This document shows positions 1 through 7,808 of a stretch of DNA of 64,000 nt, one piece after another. A model generated the notes under the pieces. It saw only the letters and a program-made list of their open reading frames with translations, was not told the DNA's origin and did no database searches. The first letter of the stretch is position 1, and each line of letters opens with the position of its first letter. Source of the stretch: Alphaproteobacteria bacterium (GTDB lineage: Bacteria; Myxococcota_A; UBA796; CAJQPC01); NCBI GenBank assembly GCA_020632795.1, contig JACKEV010000016.1:124001-188000 (forward strand), read 5' to 3'. Both the position numbers and the translations under genes were made by a program.

Positions 1-257
1 GTGTCGATGTAGAAGAGGGTGCCGCCGTGGGGGTGGTTGACCAGGTCCGTGCGCAGCGGGACCTCGCCGGCCTCGAACATGCCCGACTGGATCCACCACA
101 TGCCCCAGGCGTGGTTCCAGGTGTCGTTGCCCGGGTGCCCCAGGAAGGAGCCGGACAGATCCAGCGCCGCGGGCCAGGTGATCAGCAGCGCGAGGCCCAC
201 GGAAGCAGCGAGCGCCGCGAGGGAGCTGAGCAGGCCGTTTCGGAGGAGCTGCTGCAT
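1..257 (-). CDS. Membrane protein, probable glycosyltransferase-like (N-terminus only)
   Basis: The gene runs off the left edge; 85 complete codons are visible from an ATG at 257. The protein opens with one hydrophobic segment (about residues 8-30), followed by a periplasmic-looking stretch containing GNDTWNHAWGMWW and later NHPHGG. An N-terminal membrane segment followed by an Asp/Trp/His-rich first loop is usual for polytopic GT-C fold glycosyltransferases, where an Asp in the first loop is catalytic, but too little is present to assign a family. An AAGGA directly abuts the start. Seen: reading frame and hydrophobicity. Inferred: GT-C relationship. Confidence 0.6.
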   Translation of the reverse strand, partial: MQQLLRNGLLSSLAALAASVGLALLITWPAALDLSGSFLGHPGNDTWNHAWGMWWIQSGMFEAGEVPLRTDLVNHPHGGTLFYID

Positions 258-349
258 TCCTTGCCGCTGGGAGGGAGGCCGCCGCGCTGTCGGTGAAGCT
301 TACGCGGGAGGTTGACGCTACCAGACGGGGCGTGTTCGGATCGACATCC

Positions 350-1276
350 GTGCGGCGCTTTCTCCCAACCCCCGCGACGTTGCGGCTCGCCGTGAGCGCG
401 CTGCTCCTCTGCGCGGGGTGCGCGAGCGAGCCCCAGCCGCTGCCCTCCGCCGAGCAGGCCGCCGAGGCCGACGCCGAGATGGACCACGCGGCGCACCCGC
501 CGCTCACCCAGCTCCTCTACGACTACGCCTTCCTCCCCAAGTACCAACGCGCCCAGCAGCGCGTGCGGCTGCTCATCTGGATCCGGCACATGGACCTGGG
601 CGCCTACCAGCTCCGGGCCCTGGCCGAGCTGGCCGAGACCGCCCGTCAGGAGCGCGCCCGCATCGAGCAGCAGCAGCTCGAGATCGTGATGCGCTACGAG
701 CCCGAGATCGCCCAGGCCTACGAGCTGCTGTGGCGCGAGCTGTCGGCGGGGACCGCGCTGGACGACCCGGCGCTGGAGGAGGCCGCGGCGGTGCTGCTGG
801 ACGCGCGCAAGGAGCACGCCCGCTCCGAGGAGCTGCTGGCGCTGCGGGTCGCGGGGGTGCGCGCGGTGCTGGAGGCGGAGCGCCCCTGGCTGGCGACCCT
901 GAGCCCCAAGCAGGAGGCTCTGCTCTCCGACGCCCTGTTCCTGCTGCGCCACCGGCTGGACCCCTACGCCAACCCCGGGGACTTCCGGGCGCTGGTGGGC
1001 ACGGTGTTCTCGGCGGGGGACTACGGCACCCTGACGCGGGGCAGCTTCACGCCGGAGGACGACCAGCTCGACCTCGCCCGGCTGTGGTCGGACTACAAGC
1101 GCGAGGACATCAACGGCCCGGTGTTCAGCGACGCCCGACGCGAGTTGATCCTCTACATGGTGCTGCTGGAGCCGGCGCTGCCCGAGGCCATCGCGGCGGC
1201 GCTGGGGGAGGCCCCGCCGCCAGCGGGGGAGCCCCCGCCGTCGGAGGGGGAGCCCGCTGGCGCTGCGCCCCAATAG
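350..1276 (+). CDS. Putative lipoprotein of unknown function
   Basis: The chosen GTG start gives a typical lipoprotein signal peptide ending LLLCAGC; a longer in-frame ATG at 293 would put 19 extra residues before it. The mature protein (about 280 residues) is rich in Ala, Glu, Leu and Arg, is predicted largely helical (about residues 40-230), and ends in a Pro/Glu/Gly-rich low-complexity tail. I recognise no family. It is transcribed away from the truncated gene at the window edge, with a 92-bp shared upstream region. Likely anchored in the outer or inner membrane; role unknown. Confidence 0.72.
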   Translation: MRRFLPTPATLRLAVSALLLCAGCASEPQPLPSAEQAAEADAEMDHAAHPPLTQLLYDYAFLPKYQRAQQRVRLLIWIRHMDLGAYQLRALAELAETARQERARIEQQQLEIVMRYEPEIAQAYELLWRELSAGTALDDPALEEAAAVLLDARKEHARSEELLALRVAGVRAVLEAERPWLATLSPKQEALLSDALFLLRHRLDPYANPGDFRALVGTVFSAGDYGTLTRGSFTPEDDQLDLARLWSDYKREDINGPVFSDARRELILYMVLLEPALPEAIAAALGEAPPPAGEPPPSEGEPAGAAPQ

Positions 1277-1334
1277 TTGTAAAGTCAATCGTCGAGCACT
1301 GTACGCCAATGAAGCGTCGCGATAGTTCGGCGGC

Positions 1335-2330
1335 ATGACCCCGCACGACGAGCTCGTCAAGACCATCTTCTCCCGGCCCGAGGTGGCGGATACCCAGCTT
1401 CGCGCTGTGCTCCCACCCGCCTTCGTCGAGGCGCTGGCTGACGAGTTGCCCGAGCTGATGCCGGCGAGCGTCGTCGACGAGTCGTTCCCGGAGCGGCACG
1501 TCGACCTGCTGTTCCGGTTTCGCCTGAAGGGCGGCCGGGACGCTTTCGCGCTTCTGCTGTTCGAGCACCAGTCCGGCGAGGACGGCATGATGCCGTGGCG
1601 CCTGCTGCGCTATGCGGTGCGGATCTGGGAGCGGGAGCAGCGGGAGAACCCCGGGCTGCGTCGTCTGTCGCCGATCGTGCCGGTGGTGCTCTACCACGGC
1701 CCCCGGCCCTGGCGGGCGCCCCGGCGGCTGACCGAGCTGGTGGCCTTGCGCGGCCCGAGCCTGGAGGCTGTGCGCGACGTGGTCCCGGAGTGCGGTTTCA
1801 TCCTGGAGGACCTGGGGCATGTGCCCGATGAGGTGCTGGAGACGCAGGCGCTCATCGGCTTCACCAAGCTGCTCCTCAAGCACGCCCGCGAGGGCAGCCT
1901 GGTGGATCGGCTTCCGCGCTGGCTGGAGACCTGGAAGGCGGCCGAGGCCGTGGGCGGCGCGGGTGCGATGGTTGCGCTGCTGCGGTACATTGCCAGCATC
2001 GAGCGGCGCCCGATGGAGCGTCGGATCCGTCGCTTCCTCCAGGACGCCACCCCCGAACGAGTGGAGGACTACATGAGCTGGGCGGACATGCTTCGTGAGG
2101 AAGGCCGGGAGCAGGGCCTCAAGCAGGGACGTCAGGAGGGCCGTGAAGAGGGCCGTGAAGAGGGCCGTGAGGAGGGCACCCGCGCCCTCCTCCTCCGCCT
2201 CATCGCCGGCCGCTACGGCGACGTGCCCGCCTGGGCCACCGAGCGTGTCAACACCGCCGTCCCCGCGCAGCTCGACGCCTGGGTCGACCGCATCTTCGTC
2301 GCCGAGACCGTCGAGTCCCTCCTCAGCTGA
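1335..2330 (+). CDS. Rpn family PD-(D/E)XK nuclease (YhgA-like)
   Basis: 331 residues. The N-terminus (HDELVKTIFSRPEVA), the block HVDLLFRFRLKGG and the block LLLFEHQSGED are hallmarks of the Rpn/YhgA family (transposase_31). Candidate catalytic residues are Asp57, Glu77 and Gln79 (E-x-Q variant). Known family members are recombination-promoting DNA nucleases. The C-terminal part contains a charged helix with repeated Glu-Gly-Arg-Glu units encoded by a 12-bp tandem repeat, common in this family and prone to length change. The gene ends in an 8-bp convergent overlap with the following glycosyltransferase. Not associated with a visible transposon. Confidence 0.9.
   Translation: MTPHDELVKTIFSRPEVADTQLRAVLPPAFVEALADELPELMPASVVDESFPERHVDLLFRFRLKGGRDAFALLLFEHQSGEDGMMPWRLLRYAVRIWEREQRENPGLRRLSPIVPVVLYHGPRPWRAPRRLTELVALRGPSLEAVRDVVPECGFILEDLGHVPDEVLETQALIGFTKLLLKHAREGSLVDRLPRWLETWKAAEAVGGAGAMVALLRYIASIERRPMERRIRRFLQDATPERVEDYMSWADMLREEGREQGLKQGRQEGREEGREEGREEGTRALLLRLIAGRYGDVPAWATERVNTAVPAQLDAWVDRIFVAETVESLLS
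2136..2171 (+). repeat. 12-bp tandem repeat inside the Rpn-family gene
   Basis: Three adjacent units of GAGGGCCGTGA(A/G), plus partial units on both sides, encode repeated Glu-Gly-Arg-Glu. The repeat preserves frame, so unit gain or loss would change helix length only. Confidence 0.85.
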
Positions 2331-3087
2331 CGTCCCGCCAGCCCTCCCACACCCCCGCCAGCCGCTCCACAGGGCCACCCTCCCGCAGGATCTGCGCCAG
2401 CGCATAGCCCACCACCAGGCCACGCTTGAGCGGCGCGTCCCCCACCAGCCGCAGGTGCCCGGCCAGCGCGTGCCGGGTCGCCGCCCGCCCCCGCCGGGAC
2501 ACCGTCGCCCCGCCCAGGTGCGCGCAGCGGGCCCAGGGGACAAGCAGCACGGAGAGGCCCTGCTCATCGAGATCACGGCAGAGGGCCACGTCCTCCATGC
2601 CGTGCCGGAAGCCCTCATGGAAGCGCACGCCGCTGTCCAGCAGCAGGCAGGCGCCCGACAGCGCGTCGACCGGCGTGACGTCATCGGGGACGGAGGTCCG
2701 CTGCCGCAGCCGACCGGTGCGCGCGGAGAACCGCATGCCCGCTGACTCCACCCGCCCGGAGGGGTCGACCAGCACTGGACCCACCGCCCCCACGTTGGGC
2801 CCCCAGGCCGCCTGGAGGGCCTCGACGCAGCCCGACGCGGGCGCGGCGTCATCGTTCAGCAGCAGCGCGTGGGTGAAGCCTGCGGCCTGCGCCGCCGCCA
2901 GCCCCCGGTTCGCCGCCTTCGCGAAGCCCTGCCCCCCGCCCAGGCGGACCACCGCCGCGCCGGGCAGGGCACCCAGACCTTCGTCGGTGTCGTCCACCAC
3001 GACCACCGGCCAGCCCTCCACCGCCGCGAGGGCGCGCCCCAGCAGGTCCCGCCGCCGCCGGTGCGGGATGACGACGCAGAGCCTCAC
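2323..3087 (-). CDS. Family 2 glycosyltransferase
   Basis: 254 residues from a GTG that overlaps the stop of the upstream lipoprotein gene (GTGA), implying translational coupling. The order of motifs is GT2-like: CVVIPHRRR at the start, VVVVDD around residue 30, GFAKAANRGLAAA and LLLNDDAAP (the DxD-type metal/nucleotide site), then a C-terminal part with SGACLLLDSG and GMEDVALCRDLDEQG. This resembles rhamnosyl- and galactosyl-transferases of the WbbL/GlfT-like group. No membrane segment is evident, so it probably works at the cytoplasmic face on a lipid-linked or cell-surface glycan. The acceptor cannot be told from sequence. Confidence 0.88.
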   Translation of the reverse strand: MRLCVVIPHRRRRDLLGRALAAVEGWPVVVVDDTDEGLGALPGAAVVRLGGGQGFAKAANRGLAAAQAAGFTHALLLNDDAAPASGCVEALQAAWGPNVGAVGPVLVDPSGRVESAGMRFSARTGRLRQRTSVPDDVTPVDALSGACLLLDSGVRFHEGFRHGMEDVALCRDLDEQGLSVLLVPWARCAHLGGATVSRRGRAATRHALAGHLRLVGDAPLKRGLVVGYALAQILREGGPVERLAGVWEGWRDVS

Positions 3088-3689
3088 TGCCCCCGCTGAT
3101 CCGGCGGGTCCCGGCGCTCCAGCACGATCGTCACGCCGTTGACCGCCGAGGAGGCGTCCACCGGGTTGCCGGCGTACTCCCCGAAGGGCTCGATCGGGCT
3201 GGGGCGGCCGTCCTCGTTTTCGTCGTTGAAGGCGGAGAGCCAGACCCGGGTGCCCTCGGCGATCTGAAGCTCGAAGGGGCCGGGTTTGTCCATCTCCAGG
3301 CGGGTCACGATGCCGGGCCGGGGGCCGCCGCCGATGTTGCTGTGGTCCCCGTCGAACACGTCGATGCGCACGGGGCCGGCGGTGTAGTCCGGGAGCGTCA
3401 CCTCGCCCTTGACCGCGACCGTGGGGCCCTCGGGCGGCCGGATGCCGTCCTGGGGTTGGACCTGGCCGGGGGGCGGCTCGTTGGGGTCTCCGGGGGTGGG
3501 CTCGTCCGGGACTCCGGGGGCAGGCGCGCCGACCTCGCCCGGGATCGGGGCGCCCGCGGGGGTGCCTGCGACCCCGGGGCCCTCTGCGGCCTCTGCGGCG
3601 GCCTCTTCCCGGGCGGCCTTGAGGGCGGGATCCTCGCCACACCCGGTCAACAGCAGGAGGAACAACAGCGGACACGAGGCTCTTTTCAT
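3084..3689 (-). CDS. Lipoprotein with Pro/Gly-rich linker and beta domain
   Basis: 201 residues. The signal peptide ends LLLLTGC, a good lipobox. Residues about 25-95 form an Ala/Glu then Pro/Gly-rich linker, and residues about 96-195 form a compact beta-rich domain (VKGEVTLPDYTAGPVRIDVF, later DENEDGRPSPIEPFGEY). That second block resembles the Ca-stabilised loops of carboxypeptidase-regulatory-like or transthyretin-like domains, but no family can be named. It precedes and is coupled to the GT2 gene, so the two are probably co-transcribed. Role unknown; an envelope location is likely. Confidence 0.75.
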   Translation of the reverse strand: MKRASCPLLFLLLLTGCGEDPALKAAREEAAAEAAEGPGVAGTPAGAPIPGEVGAPAPGVPDEPTPGDPNEPPPGQVQPQDGIRPPEGPTVAVKGEVTLPDYTAGPVRIDVFDGDHSNIGGGPRPGIVTRLEMDKPGPFELQIAEGTRVWLSAFNDENEDGRPSPIEPFGEYAGNPVDASSAVNGVTIVLERRDPPDQRGQ

Positions 3690-3711
3690 GGGCGTATTCT
3701 ATGGCTAAACT

Positions 3712-3731
3712 GATCCTTCTTCTCAAGGATC
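3712..3731. promoter_or_regulatory. Perfect 7-bp inverted repeat between divergent genes
   Basis: GATCCTT, a 6-nt loop and AAGGATC lie in the 91-bp region between the divergent lipoprotein gene (start 3689) and the methyltransferase gene (start 3781). It could be an operator or a small RNA hairpin; nothing else in the region distinguishes these. Confidence 0.4.
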
Positions 3732-3780
3732 GTGGCCGCTTGTCCAGCCGGATGCGCCGCGCCGCTCGGAGCGAAGCCCC

Positions 3781-4344
3781 TTGTCGACCCTGCTCAACAT
3801 GATCCGCGCGGGCTTGTCCCGGCCGATCCTGCTGATGGTGGCCAAGGTCTACATCCCCGTGCTCTTCCCGCTCACCTTCCTGATCGGGCTCGCGGCGCTC
3901 TCGCTCGATCGCCTGCTGGGCTTCGAGGACGGCTTCCTCCCGGCGCCGGCCCACCTGGGCGTGGCGGCGGCCACCTTCGTGCTGGGCACGCTCCTGTGGC
4001 TGTTCACCTACGAGCAGCTCTCGGTGCGCGGCGAGGGATCACCGTCGCCCACCGCCGGGCGAACGCAGCGGCTTGTGACCTCGGGCATCTACGCCTACTG
4101 TCGCAACCCCTCGATCCACGGCAAACTGTTGGGCGTGCTGGCCGTGGGCTTCGCCCTCAACTCGGCCTCGTTCTGCTTCATCCTGGTGCCGCTGCTGCTC
4201 ATGGGCTCGCTCGTGGAGAAGGTGTGGCGCCAGGAGCCCCAGCTCATCGAGGTCTTCGGCGAAGACTACGTCCGCTATCGCGATCAGGTTCCCCTCTTCA
4301 TCCCCTGGGGGCTCGTGTTCCCCAGCAGGAAGTTCCAGGGATAG
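3781..4344 (+). CDS. Isoprenylcysteine carboxyl methyltransferase-like membrane protein
   Basis: 187 residues from TTG; an in-frame ATG at 3799 would shorten it by six. Four or so membrane segments are apparent. The C-terminal half carries the family signature: LVTSGIYAYCRNPSIHGKLLG, then an E-x-x-x-x-EVFGEDYVRYRDQVP block. Together these are the SAM- and substrate-binding part of the ICMT/PEMT-like family. Bacterial members methylate small lipids or unknown substrates. It is followed 34 bp later by the B12-radical SAM gene on the same strand, so a joint role in lipid or natural-product methylation is possible but unproven. Confidence 0.82.
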   Translation: MSTLLNMIRAGLSRPILLMVAKVYIPVLFPLTFLIGLAALSLDRLLGFEDGFLPAPAHLGVAAATFVLGTLLWLFTYEQLSVRGEGSPSPTAGRTQRLVTSGIYAYCRNPSIHGKLLGVLAVGFALNSASFCFILVPLLLMGSLVEKVWRQEPQLIEVFGEDYVRYRDQVPLFIPWGLVFPSRKFQG

Positions 4345-4378
4345 ATAAGCTTCAGAAAGCTCCACCGACGAGGATGTC

Positions 4379-5830
4379 ATGGACATTACGCTCATCAACC
4401 CCCCCGAGCAGATGCGTGTCTGGGCCGGGATCCCCAAAGCGATGGCGCACGGCGTCTATTGCTTCCCGCCCCTGGGCTTGATGTACATCCAGGCCTCGGT
4501 CGAGGGCCGGACGCCCTACACCGCCGAGATCTACGACCCGGTCGTCGACAACCTGGACTACCCCGACTTCGAGGCCGAGCTCAAGCGCCTCCCCCTCGAT
4601 CTGGTGGGCATCAGCGCGTACACGCACTCGCTGCCTGATGTTCAGATGACCATCAACACGGTGCGAAAGCTCAACCCGAACGCGACCATCGTGCTCGGCG
4701 GGCCGCACTGCGCGATGTTCCCGGACTATGCCATCCAGCTCCAGGACGCCGACGCGATCACCACCGGCGACGGTGAGGACGCTTTCGTTGAGATCGTCGA
4801 GGCCTACAACGCCGGCCGCAGCCTCGAGGGCATCGAGGGCGTCTGGTTCAAGGACAAGAGCGGCCAGATCATCAAGAACCGCGAGCGCAAGTCCACCAAG
4901 AGCCTCGACGCCTACCCCTGGCCCGACCGCTCCCGGGTGCGCTACCGCGACTACTACCTGCCGGGCACCAAGGCCCCGCTGGTCACCACGGCCATCACCA
5001 GCCGCGGCTGCCCGCACTCCTGCCCGTTCTGCCTGACCTACAAGAAGCAGTACCGCATCCGCGACATCGACAACATCCTCGATGAGATGGAGCACTGCCT
5101 CTCGCTGGGCATCACCGAGACCCACTTCATCGACGACCTGTTCACCCCGAACAGCCAGTGGGTCCTCAAGTTCTGCGACGCCGTCGAGCGCCGTGGCCTC
5201 AAGTTCAACTGGGGCTACAAGACCACCATCGCGGGCACCACCCGCGAGCAGATCCGCCGCTGCGCCGAGACCGGCTGCACCAAGATCCACTTCGGCGTGG
5301 AGTCCGCCAACAACGAGGGCCTCGACGTCTGGGGCAAGCACTGCGACACCGACGACGTCCACCGCGTCTTCAAGTGGTGCCGCGACGAGGGCGTGCGCAG
5401 CGTCGCCTACATCATGCTGGCCGGCCCCCACGAGCGCACGATGGACGAGGCCATCGCCAACGTCGACGAGATGCTCAAGCTCGACGCCGAGTACGCGGTC
5501 TTCGCGGTGTTCTCGCCCTATCCGGGCACCGAGTCCTTCGAGGACGGCGCCAAGAAGGGCCTGTTCGCGGCGGACTGCTGGGACCGCATGATGAAGGACC
5601 CGCTCTGCGGCGTCGAGGTCCCGGCCTGCTGGGAGGAGCACCTCTCCAAGGACGAGATCCTTGAGCTGCTCAAGATCGCGCACCGCAAGTTCTACCTGCG
5701 GCCCAAGTTCGTGGCCCGTGCGGTGAGCAACCTGGCGTCTCCCCAGGAGTTCAAGCGCCTGGCCGGCGGCGCGCTGTCCATCCTCAAGCTCGAGCTGCTC
5801 AACGCCCGGAGCCGGACCGCCCCGGTCTGA
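4379..5830 (+). CDS. Cobalamin-binding radical SAM protein
   Basis: 483 residues. Residues 1-145 look like a Rossmann-type B12-binding domain (ITLINPPE, DLVGISAYTHS, IVLGGPH, ITTGDGEDAF), lacking the DxHxxG motif as usual for this class. Residues 205-400 form the radical SAM barrel with the CxxxCxxC cluster Cys211-Cys215-Cys218 in TSRGCPHSCPFC. The architecture is that of B12-dependent radical SAM enzymes (BchE, hopanoid methylases, P-methyltransferases), which methylate unactivated carbons or rearrange rings. The ICMT-like gene upstream and a small coiled-coil gene overlapping downstream (TGATG) suggest a three-gene unit. Substrate unknown. Confidence 0.93.
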   Translation: MDITLINPPEQMRVWAGIPKAMAHGVYCFPPLGLMYIQASVEGRTPYTAEIYDPVVDNLDYPDFEAELKRLPLDLVGISAYTHSLPDVQMTINTVRKLNPNATIVLGGPHCAMFPDYAIQLQDADAITTGDGEDAFVEIVEAYNAGRSLEGIEGVWFKDKSGQIIKNRERKSTKSLDAYPWPDRSRVRYRDYYLPGTKAPLVTTAITSRGCPHSCPFCLTYKKQYRIRDIDNILDEMEHCLSLGITETHFIDDLFTPNSQWVLKFCDAVERRGLKFNWGYKTTIAGTTREQIRRCAETGCTKIHFGVESANNEGLDVWGKHCDTDDVHRVFKWCRDEGVRSVAYIMLAGPHERTMDEAIANVDEMLKLDAEYAVFAVFSPYPGTESFEDGAKKGLFAADCWDRMMKDPLCGVEVPACWEEHLSKDEILELLKIAHRKFYLRPKFVARAVSNLASPQEFKRLAGGALSILKLELLNARSRTAPV

Positions 5831-6090
5831 TGCGCTGGACCAGCCTGGGGATCCCGCTCGCGTTGACCTTGATCGGCGCGGGCTTCTCCTATGAGCAGCG
5901 CGTGCGCCAGGTCGAGAAGCAGGCCCGGCTGACCCGGGAGGCCGCCGCGCGCTTCTCCGAGGCCGCGCGCCTGAGCGCGGACGCCGGGCGCCCCCAGGCC
6001 CTCGCGGTGCTGGAGGCCGAGCAGGAGGCCATCGGCGCCGCCCTGGACCGCCTGGAGCAGCGCCTTGCGGAGCTGGAGGGGGCCGAGTAG
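5830..6090 (+). CDS. Small membrane-anchored coiled-coil protein
   Basis: 86 residues; the ATG shares its A with the stop of the radical SAM gene (TGATG), so translation is coupled. An N-terminal hydrophobic segment (LGIPLALTLIGAGFSY) is followed by a charged Ala/Glu/Arg helix to the end, with heptad-like Leu/Ala spacing. It resembles small signal-anchored proteins but belongs to no family I know. It converges on the downstream minus-strand glycosyltransferase with only 3 bp between the stops. Confidence 0.7.
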   Translation: MRWTSLGIPLALTLIGAGFSYEQRVRQVEKQARLTREAAARFSEAARLSADAGRPQALAVLEAEQEAIGAALDRLEQRLAELEGAE

Positions 6091-6093
6091 CGC

Positions 6094-6795
6094 CTATCGC
6101 TCCCGCAGCAGCTTCGCGCCGGGCAGCTCGGTCAGGAACACCCGCAGGTGGTCCTTGCCCACCGGCCAGCTCAGGGCCTTGGACTCGCCGCCCGCCCGCT
6201 GCCCCTCGACGGTGGCCAGCTCGGCGATGGGCCAGCCCCGCCGCATCGCCCGGATGCTGATCTGGTACTCGATGGGGAAGCGCTTCACGCTGGTGTTCAG
6301 GGCGAGCAGGTCGTCGCGGCGCAGCGCCCGGAAGCCGTTGATGGTGTCGGTGATGTAGGTCCCCGAGTTGAAGGTGAGGTTCGCCAGCATCGTCAGGGTC
6401 TGGTTGACCCAGCTCCGCGGGCGGAAGCTGCCGACGTCCTCCTCGTTGATCGCGCCCTGGGCGAAGCGGGAGGCGATGGCCAGCCGCGCGCCCCCCAGCA
6501 GCAGGTCGTCCAGCCGCTCGATGTCGGCGGGGTCCTCGTTGCCGTCGGGGGAGTAGAAGATGAGCCGCTCGCTGCGGCAGGCGTCTGCGGCCACCCGGAA
6601 GGCGACGCCTCGGCCCGGGATGGACTGGTCCAGGATGGGGATGCCCCGCTCGGCCAGGAACTCGCGGGTGCCGTCGGTGGAGCCGCCGTCCACCGCGACG
6701 GTCTCCCGGAAGGCGTGGACGGGGATCTCGTCCCAGAGCAGCCGCAGGCCGTCGATCTCGTTGAGGGTCAGCAGGACAATCGCGGCGTCGCGCAT
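6094..6795 (-). CDS. Family 2 glycosyltransferase
   Basis: 233 residues from an ATG at 6795. GT2 motifs occur in order: VLLTLNEIDGL, VAVDGGSTDGTREFLAERG, then SPDGNEDPADIERL in the usual DxD region. The C-terminal half contains DTINGFRALRR and a charged end. The fold corresponds to DPM1/GtrB-like transferases but without C-terminal membrane helices. It is separated from the SGNH hydrolase upstream by 5 bp, so both probably belong to one transcript with the lipoprotein gene at 8663. Probably a sugar transferase acting on a polyprenyl or surface glycan. Confidence 0.88.
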   Translation of the reverse strand: MRDAAIVLLTLNEIDGLRLLWDEIPVHAFRETVAVDGGSTDGTREFLAERGIPILDQSIPGRGVAFRVAADACRSERLIFYSPDGNEDPADIERLDDLLLGGARLAIASRFAQGAINEEDVGSFRPRSWVNQTLTMLANLTFNSGTYITDTINGFRALRRDDLLALNTSVKRFPIEYQISIRAMRRGWPIAELATVEGQRAGGESKALSWPVGKDHLRVFLTELPGAKLLRER

Positions 6796-6800
6796 GGCTC

Positions 6801-7787
6801 TCAGCTCCCGATGAGCTTGTTGTCGATGAGGAAGTCCCGGACCAGCTCGGCGATGAGCAGGTGCCCCGCTGCGTTGGGGTGGCCCCGGTCCTTGGGGAAG
6901 TAGAGGGTCTGCTCCCGCGCGGCGCGGGTGACGGCCTCGGAGGGGTCGAAGTGGGGCACGCCCAGGTCGGAGGCCGTGAACTTGAGCACCTTGCGGTGGA
7001 ACTCGGTGTAGCCCTCGACCTCCAGCGGGAAGCCGAACATCACCGGCGTCGCCCCCACGCCCTGGATCTCGTCCGTGAAGGCGCGCAGGTTGCCCACGTA
7101 CTCCTCCGGGGAGACCCGGTAGACCCCGGCCTCGCCGCCCTCCTCGCGCTCCTTGGCCCGCACGGTGACCGTGCCCAGCAGCACCTGCATGCCGACATAG
7201 AGCCTGGACTTGTAGAGCAGGTGGCTCTGCACGAAGCCGGGGTCGCCGGTCAGCACCGCCTGGGAGAGGTCCGAGAACGCCGCCTTCCGGGCGTCCTGCA
7301 CGATGTAGCCCACCAGCACGAGGTCGGGCTGGTAGCGGTGGAGCAGCCTGCGCCACAGCCAGAGGCCCTGGAAGGTGGTGTAGCCGGGCTGGCCGCCGTT
7401 GATGACCTCGACCTGGGGGAAGCCCCGCTCACGCAGCATGCCCTCCAGGCGCGCGGGGTAGGTCTCGTCGTCCGCGACCCCCCAGCCGAAGGTCGTCGAG
7501 CAGCCCAGGGTCATCACGCGGAAGGTGCCGTCGGGCTTCTGCTCGCCGTGGAGGGGCGCCCGCAGGCCGTTGGCGTCGGTGGAGACCGGGAACGAGCCGC
7601 CGACCTCCTTGTGGAGCATCGGCTCGTCCGCCAGGTTCGGGTCGGTGGTCCAGAAGACCTGACGGTGGGCGAACTGCTGACCGTCCTCGGTCTGGGGCCA
7701 GCCGATCACACGCAGGACGAACTCCGCGCCCCCCAGGAACAGGACCAGGGAGAGCAGGGAGAACAGCAGCTTGCGGGAGGTGCTCAG
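6801..7787 (-). CDS. SGNH/GDSL-family hydrolase, membrane-anchored
   Basis: Block I is seen as VMTLGCSTTFGWG (nucleophile Ser in GCST), block III-like GGQPGYTTFQG and block V as DRGHPNAAGHLLIAELV with the catalytic His. Known members are esterases or acyl/acetyl-transfer enzymes on glycans. Conventional starts give a truncated N-terminus (GTG at 7709). The open frame continues upstream and gives an ideal signal anchor MSTSRKLLFSLLSLVLFLGG if translation starts at CTG 7787, which has GGGGAGG five bases before it. Length would be 328 residues. The neighbours are a GT2 and a lipoprotein, suggesting envelope glycan modification. The start codon is an inference. Confidence 0.83.
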   Translation of the reverse strand: MSTSRKLLFSLLSLVLFLGGAEFVLRVIGWPQTEDGQQFAHRQVFWTTDPNLADEPMLHKEVGGSFPVSTDANGLRAPLHGEQKPDGTFRVMTLGCSTTFGWGVADDETYPARLEGMLRERGFPQVEVINGGQPGYTTFQGLWLWRRLLHRYQPDLVLVGYIVQDARKAAFSDLSQAVLTGDPGFVQSHLLYKSRLYVGMQVLLGTVTVRAKEREEGGEAGVYRVSPEEYVGNLRAFTDEIQGVGATPVMFGFPLEVEGYTEFHRKVLKFTASDLGVPHFDPSEAVTRAAREQTLYFPKDRGHPNAAGHLLIAELVRDFLIDNKLIGS

Positions 7788-7808
7788 CGGGACCTCCCCA
7801 GGGCCCGA

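Noticed and set aside
2136..2171. CRISPR-like or mobile repeat at the Rpn gene.
   Set aside because: Units are 12 bp, contiguous, in frame and code for Glu-Gly-Arg-Glu; no spacers.
2323..3954. Minus-strand open frame much longer than the glycosyltransferase inside it.
   Set aside because: Only the part from GTG 3087 has glycosyltransferase motifs; the rest is shadow sequence antisense to, or out of frame with, the lipoprotein gene.
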